A stretch of DNA of 8,511 bases, from positions 1 to 8,511 of the forward strand of contig JBFFSQ010000128.1 in the NCBI GenBank assembly GCA_041572275.1, read 5' to 3'. Origin of the DNA: JBFFSQ01 sp041572275 (GTDB lineage: Bacteria; Pseudomonadota; Gammaproteobacteria; SZUA-229). Shown here piece by piece: positions 6,675 through 8,511 of this stretch. How positions within the stretch are numbered: position 1 is the stretch's first letter; every line of letters starts with the position of its first letter. A program made the translations under genes and the position numbers. Under the pieces are notes generated by a model. The model was not told where the DNA came from and ran no database searches. It worked only from the letters and a program-made list of their open reading frames with translations.

Positions 6675-6705
6675 AAAAGCCACTGCAATAGCAGTGGCTT
6701 TTTTT
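6675..6705 (+). terminator. Rho-independent terminator of the porin/Sel1 operon
   Basis: GCCACTGC (6679-6686) pairs perfectly with GCAGTGGC (6691-6698) around the tetraloop AATA and is followed by seven T. The upstream AAAA extends the stem by pairing with the T run, so it may also work on the other strand. It lies about 30 nt after the Sel1-protein stop. Confidence 0.93.
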
Positions 6706-6748
6706 CAGCGACATCCAGCCAAACACACTACAATCACAATAGCATCTC

Positions 6749-6837
6749 ATGCTGGTTAGCGTCTTGATATCAGACGTTCGTTCTAATCGAGATTGTCCTT
6801 GCTGTCAGCGATAACAGGCAAATCATTCAACCAGCAT
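6749..6837. repeat. 9-bp inverted repeat in the leader of the peroxiredoxin gene
   Basis: ATGCTGGTT (6749-6757) and AACCAGCAT (6829-6837) are exact reverse complements separated by 71 nt. Both are followed by TAGCGTC, at 6757-6763 and 6837-6843. A short GTCTTGATATCAGAC hairpin lies between them. If transcribed, the region could fold into a closed stem ending about 28 nt before the peroxiredoxin start. Function is unknown and chance cannot be excluded. Confidence 0.45.
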
Positions 6838-6865
6838 AGCGTCAATCACACAAGGTATGTACACT

Positions 6866-7417
6866 ATGGCTCGTATCAAAATGCCAAAACTGATACGTTT
6901 ACTCTTCGTAATCATATCAGCGACATTCAGCTCCGCACATGCGGCCGATGAAGACTTGAAAATAGGTGATCCGGCCCCTGCATTCAGTCTTTATGACCAG
7001 AATAATCAATTACATTCACTGAAAGACTACAGAGGCCAATGGCTAGTGGTCTATTTTTACCCTAAAGATGATACGCCCGGTTGCACTCAGGAGGCATGTA
7101 ATTTCCGTGATGACATACTAGTCATTCGCCAGTTGAATGCCCGTGTTTTAGGCATCAGCATAGATAATACTGATAGCCATAAAGCATTTGCACAAAAATA
7201 CAGTCTACCTTTTCCCTTGCTTGCAGATTCGAAAGGTCAGGTTGCCAGAGAATACGGTGCCCTATTCAGTATCGGTCCTATCAAGTTTGCCAAACGACAC
7301 AGTTTCATCATCAATCCAGAGGGTTTAATTGCTCAACTCTATCGCGATGTGGACCCCAAAACACATAGCCAGGACATCATCGATGCAATTACTGCACAAA
7401 TTAAATCCGCAAAATAA
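6866..7417 (+). CDS. Exported Bcp/PrxQ-type peroxiredoxin
   Basis: Thiol peroxidase of the AhpC/TSA superfamily, reducing hydrogen peroxide or organic peroxides. Seen: the active-site signature YPKDDTPGC with Pro66, Thr70 and peroxidatic Cys73, the resolving Cys78 five residues on (CTQEAC, the Bcp/PrxQ pattern), and the supporting Arg144 in KRHSFIINPEG. Entry motif LKIGDPAPAFSLYD is typical. Unlike the usual cytoplasmic Bcp it has an N-terminal signal peptide, MPKLIRLLFVIISATFSSAHA|ADE, so it should act in the periplasm. The start is chosen at ATG 6866, 10 nt after AAGG (6852-6855). An ATG at 6857 is only 1 nt from AAGG, and an ATG at 6881 has no ribosome site but would give a neat signal peptide. 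Mature family length is normal. Confidence 0.92.
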   Translation: MARIKMPKLIRLLFVIISATFSSAHAADEDLKIGDPAPAFSLYDQNNQLHSLKDYRGQWLVVYFYPKDDTPGCTQEACNFRDDILVIRQLNARVLGISIDNTDSHKAFAQKYSLPFPLLADSKGQVAREYGALFSIGPIKFAKRHSFIINPEGLIAQLYRDVDPKTHSQDIIDAITAQIKSAK

Positions 7418-7451
7418 ACAGTGAGAGCGGCACATGCTCAAGTATCAATAG

Positions 7452-7832
7452 CTAAGGAGCCTTTGAATACTCAGGTGCTCGTGATGGCTTGCTAAGAATA
7501 TAAACAGCCCCGTACAGCATCAAAGCAGCAACTGCAACCAGTATCCAGACATTGGTATCTGTAAATATGACCAGATACAGAAAACTCATCAGCATCACAC
7601 TAACAGAAAAAACCTTGGCGACTACTGGGATCACCTGATATCGGTCCCACAACTGCAAAGGTGGCCCAAAGAATGTATGGTTATAGAGCCAACGATGAAA
7701 ACGCTCAGAACTTTTTGAAAAAGCCCAGAGCGCCAGAATCATGAAAGGCGTTGTAGGCAACACCGGTAGCAACACACCCAGTGCGCCCAGTGCAAAAAAG
7801 AACCAGCCAAGTGAAAAATATACAGGTTTCAA
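7452..7832 (-). CDS. ybaN: YbaN family (DUF454) inner-membrane protein
   Basis: Small inner-membrane protein of unknown biochemical function, 126 residues, matching the length of E. coli YbaN. Seen: the family signature LGALGVLLPVLPTTPFMILALWAFSKSS split across about 15-42 (LPTTPF at 25-30), followed by ERFHRWLYNHTFFGPPLQLW, then two hydrophobic segments at about 70-91 and 94-113 and a short polar tail. The start is uncertain. TTG at 7832 gives the length and N-terminus expected of the family, but its nearest ribosome-like motif, GAAG, is only 2 nt away. The frame stays open upstream to a TAA at 7884-7886 with no ATG or GTG. Convergent with the peroxiredoxin gene; the 34-nt gap holds no clear terminator. 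Confidence 0.88.
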   Translation of the reverse strand: MKPVYFSLGWFFFALGALGVLLPVLPTTPFMILALWAFSKSSERFHRWLYNHTFFGPPLQLWDRYQVIPVVAKVFSVSVMLMSFLYLVIFTDTNVWILVAVAALMLYGAVYILSKPSRAPEYSKAP

Positions 7833-7885
7833 ATCTTCAATCGCATCATCAACAGAATGATTCGTCTTAGTACATCGGCGTGTTT

Positions 7886-7891
7886 ATTGTA
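7886..7891 (-). promoter_or_regulatory. Possible -10 element of ybaN
   Basis: TACAAT on the minus strand, about 54 nt before the TTG start, with a poor TGTTCC 17 nt upstream as -35. Only the -10 resembles consensus, so this is a weak suggestion. Confidence 0.25.
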
Positions 7892-7977
7892 TACATTTTA
7901 AATGCTCTGGAACAGTCGATAACGGTTATTCTGAATAAGCTGACTACCTTGTTTTTTTAAGCCAACAACCCCATGTC

Positions 7978-8292
7978 ATGTATATGGATATCAACGCGCT
8001 CAAACACATGCTGGCTAATGGCCAGGACAACCTATTATTACGCTTCGGCCTCGGCCAGGCCCTGTTAAATAATAATCAGTATGAAGAGGCTATAGAACAT
8101 TTTCGAAAAGCACTGGATTTTGATCCACAACATTCGGCTGCCTGGAAACTGCTAGGCAAAGCCCTGGCCGCAAGTGAACAAACCCGTGAAGCGATAAAAA
8201 CCTATGAACAGGGAATTATCGTGGCAGAAAACAAGGGGGATATCCAGGCCGCCAAAGAAATGAAGGTCTTTCTTAAACGCCTGCTTAAATGA
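7978..8292 (+). CDS. Small tetratricopeptide-repeat protein
   Basis: The 104-residue protein has two TPR units: about 18-51 (LLLRFGLGQALLNNNQYEEA, then IEHFRKALDFDPQ) and 52-85 (SAAWKLLGKALAASEQTREA, then IKTYEQGIIVAEN), followed by a capping helix GDIQAAKEMKVFLKRLLK. No signal peptide or membrane segment is present, so it is probably a cytoplasmic protein-interaction module. Its compact layout is like small stand-alone TPR proteins common in gammaproteobacteria; the partner is unknown. No clear ribosome site precedes either ATG at 7978 or the in-frame ATG at 7984. The latter gives MDINALKHML and may be the true start. It is divergent from ybaN across a 145-nt gap and convergent with the hydrolase gene to its right. 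Confidence 0.85.
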   Translation: MYMDINALKHMLANGQDNLLLRFGLGQALLNNNQYEEAIEHFRKALDFDPQHSAAWKLLGKALAASEQTREAIKTYEQGIIVAENKGDIQAAKEMKVFLKRLLK

Positions 8293-8306
8293 TTTCAGCC
8301 CACATT

Positions 8307-8337
8307 CATCTATTGATTATTTTATCATCAATAGATG
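8307..8337. terminator. Hairpin between convergent genes, possible terminator
   Basis: CATCTATTGAT (8307-8317) and ATCAATAGATG (8327-8337) form a perfect 11-bp stem around a 9-nt loop, 14 nt after the TPR-gene stop. No T run follows on either strand (CTATTCC on the plus strand), so it is not a canonical rho-independent terminator, though its place between two convergent genes suits transcript ending or 3'-end protection. Confidence 0.5.
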
Positions 8338-8370
8338 CTATTCCGTTAATATCCGTTGACTGCCATCGGG

Positions 8371-8511
8371 TTACTTAAACCATTTGAGATCATATAAATC
8401 ATCACGACGGTCTTTTAAATTGGTCACCGAACCCTCATGCCTGAGCTGAGTCAGCTTATCCAGATCCAGATCGGCAATGATAGCCATTTCTGTATTGGGT
8501 GTACTCTCAGT
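8371..8511 (-). CDS. C-terminal end of a nitrilase-superfamily (carbon-nitrogen) hydrolase
   Basis: Only the last 46 codons are in the window; the gene enters from the right edge and ends with TAA at 8371-8373. The visible residues include EMAIIADLDLDKLTQLRHEG and GSVTNLKDRRDDLYDLKWF. The pattern of a beta-strand 'IADLDLD' followed by a helix, then a 'DRR.DLY' ending, is typical of the C-terminus of carbon-nitrogen hydrolases (amidase/nitrilase fold). The catalytic Glu-Lys-Cys triad lies outside, so activity and substrate cannot be judged. It may be either a stand-alone hydrolase or the C-terminal part of a GNAT acetyltransferase-hydrolase fusion seen in proteobacteria. Confidence 0.75.
   Translation of the reverse strand, partial: TESTPNTEMAIIADLDLDKLTQLRHEGSVTNLKDRRDDLYDLKWFK

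Noticed and set aside
8313..8331. Second FNR-like site (TTGAT and ATCAA) near the right end
   Set aside because: The half-sites are 9 nt apart instead of 4 and belong to the longer 11-bp hairpin between convergent genes.
1..8511. CRISPR arrays, tRNA/rRNA genes, insertion sequences or phage attachment sites
   Set aside because: No regularly spaced repeats, conserved RNA gene features, transposase motifs or flanking target duplications were seen on either strand.

Overview
The window reads as a chromosomal segment of a Gram-negative gammaproteobacterium. The basis is protein-family resemblance: an HtpX of about 294 residues close to the enterobacterial form, a YbaN/DUF454 protein, an FbpABC-type ferric iron ABC transporter, a signal-peptide-bearing beta-barrel protein ending in Phe, and sites matching Fur and FNR/Anr consensus sequences. 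The genus cannot be fixed from sequence alone. There are no rRNA or tRNA genes, CRISPR arrays, transposases or phage genes; this looks like ordinary core or near-core chromosome.

Layout. (1) 1-3215, minus strand: iron-uptake operon fbpA -> fbpB -> fbpC (fbpC runs off the left edge). It is preceded by a promoter whose -35 lies in a strong Fur-box match (15 of 18 defined positions). A 14-bp intercistronic hairpin sits between fbpA and fbpB, and fbpB overlaps fbpC by 23 nt. (2) 3365-4249, minus strand: htpX membrane metalloprotease, closed by its own rho-independent terminator. (3) 4250-4695: a 446-bp AT-rich divergent regulatory region with a perfect FNR/Anr box, a correctly spaced candidate -10, a TATAAT box, a 9-bp inverted repeat and a Fur-like site. 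(4) 4696-6705, plus strand: a two-gene operon encoding a porin-like outer-membrane barrel and a secreted Sel1-repeat/coiled-coil protein, closed by a textbook terminator. (5) 6866-7417, plus: an exported Bcp/PrxQ-type peroxiredoxin. (6) 7452-7832, minus: YbaN-family inner-membrane protein. (7) 7978-8292, plus: small two-TPR protein. (8) 8371-8511, minus: C-terminal end of a nitrilase-superfamily hydrolase running off the right edge.

How the parts fit. FbpA would capture Fe3+ in the periplasm and deliver it to the FbpB permease powered by FbpC, with Fur repressing when iron is plentiful. HtpX does inner-membrane quality control. The least explained unit is the porin plus Sel1/coiled-coil pair: translationally coupled, codon-biased in a way that suggests strong expression, and sitting downstream of a long leader with a perfect anaerobic-regulator box. 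That operon and its control region are the best candidate for something not yet described. The remaining genes are recognisable household functions.
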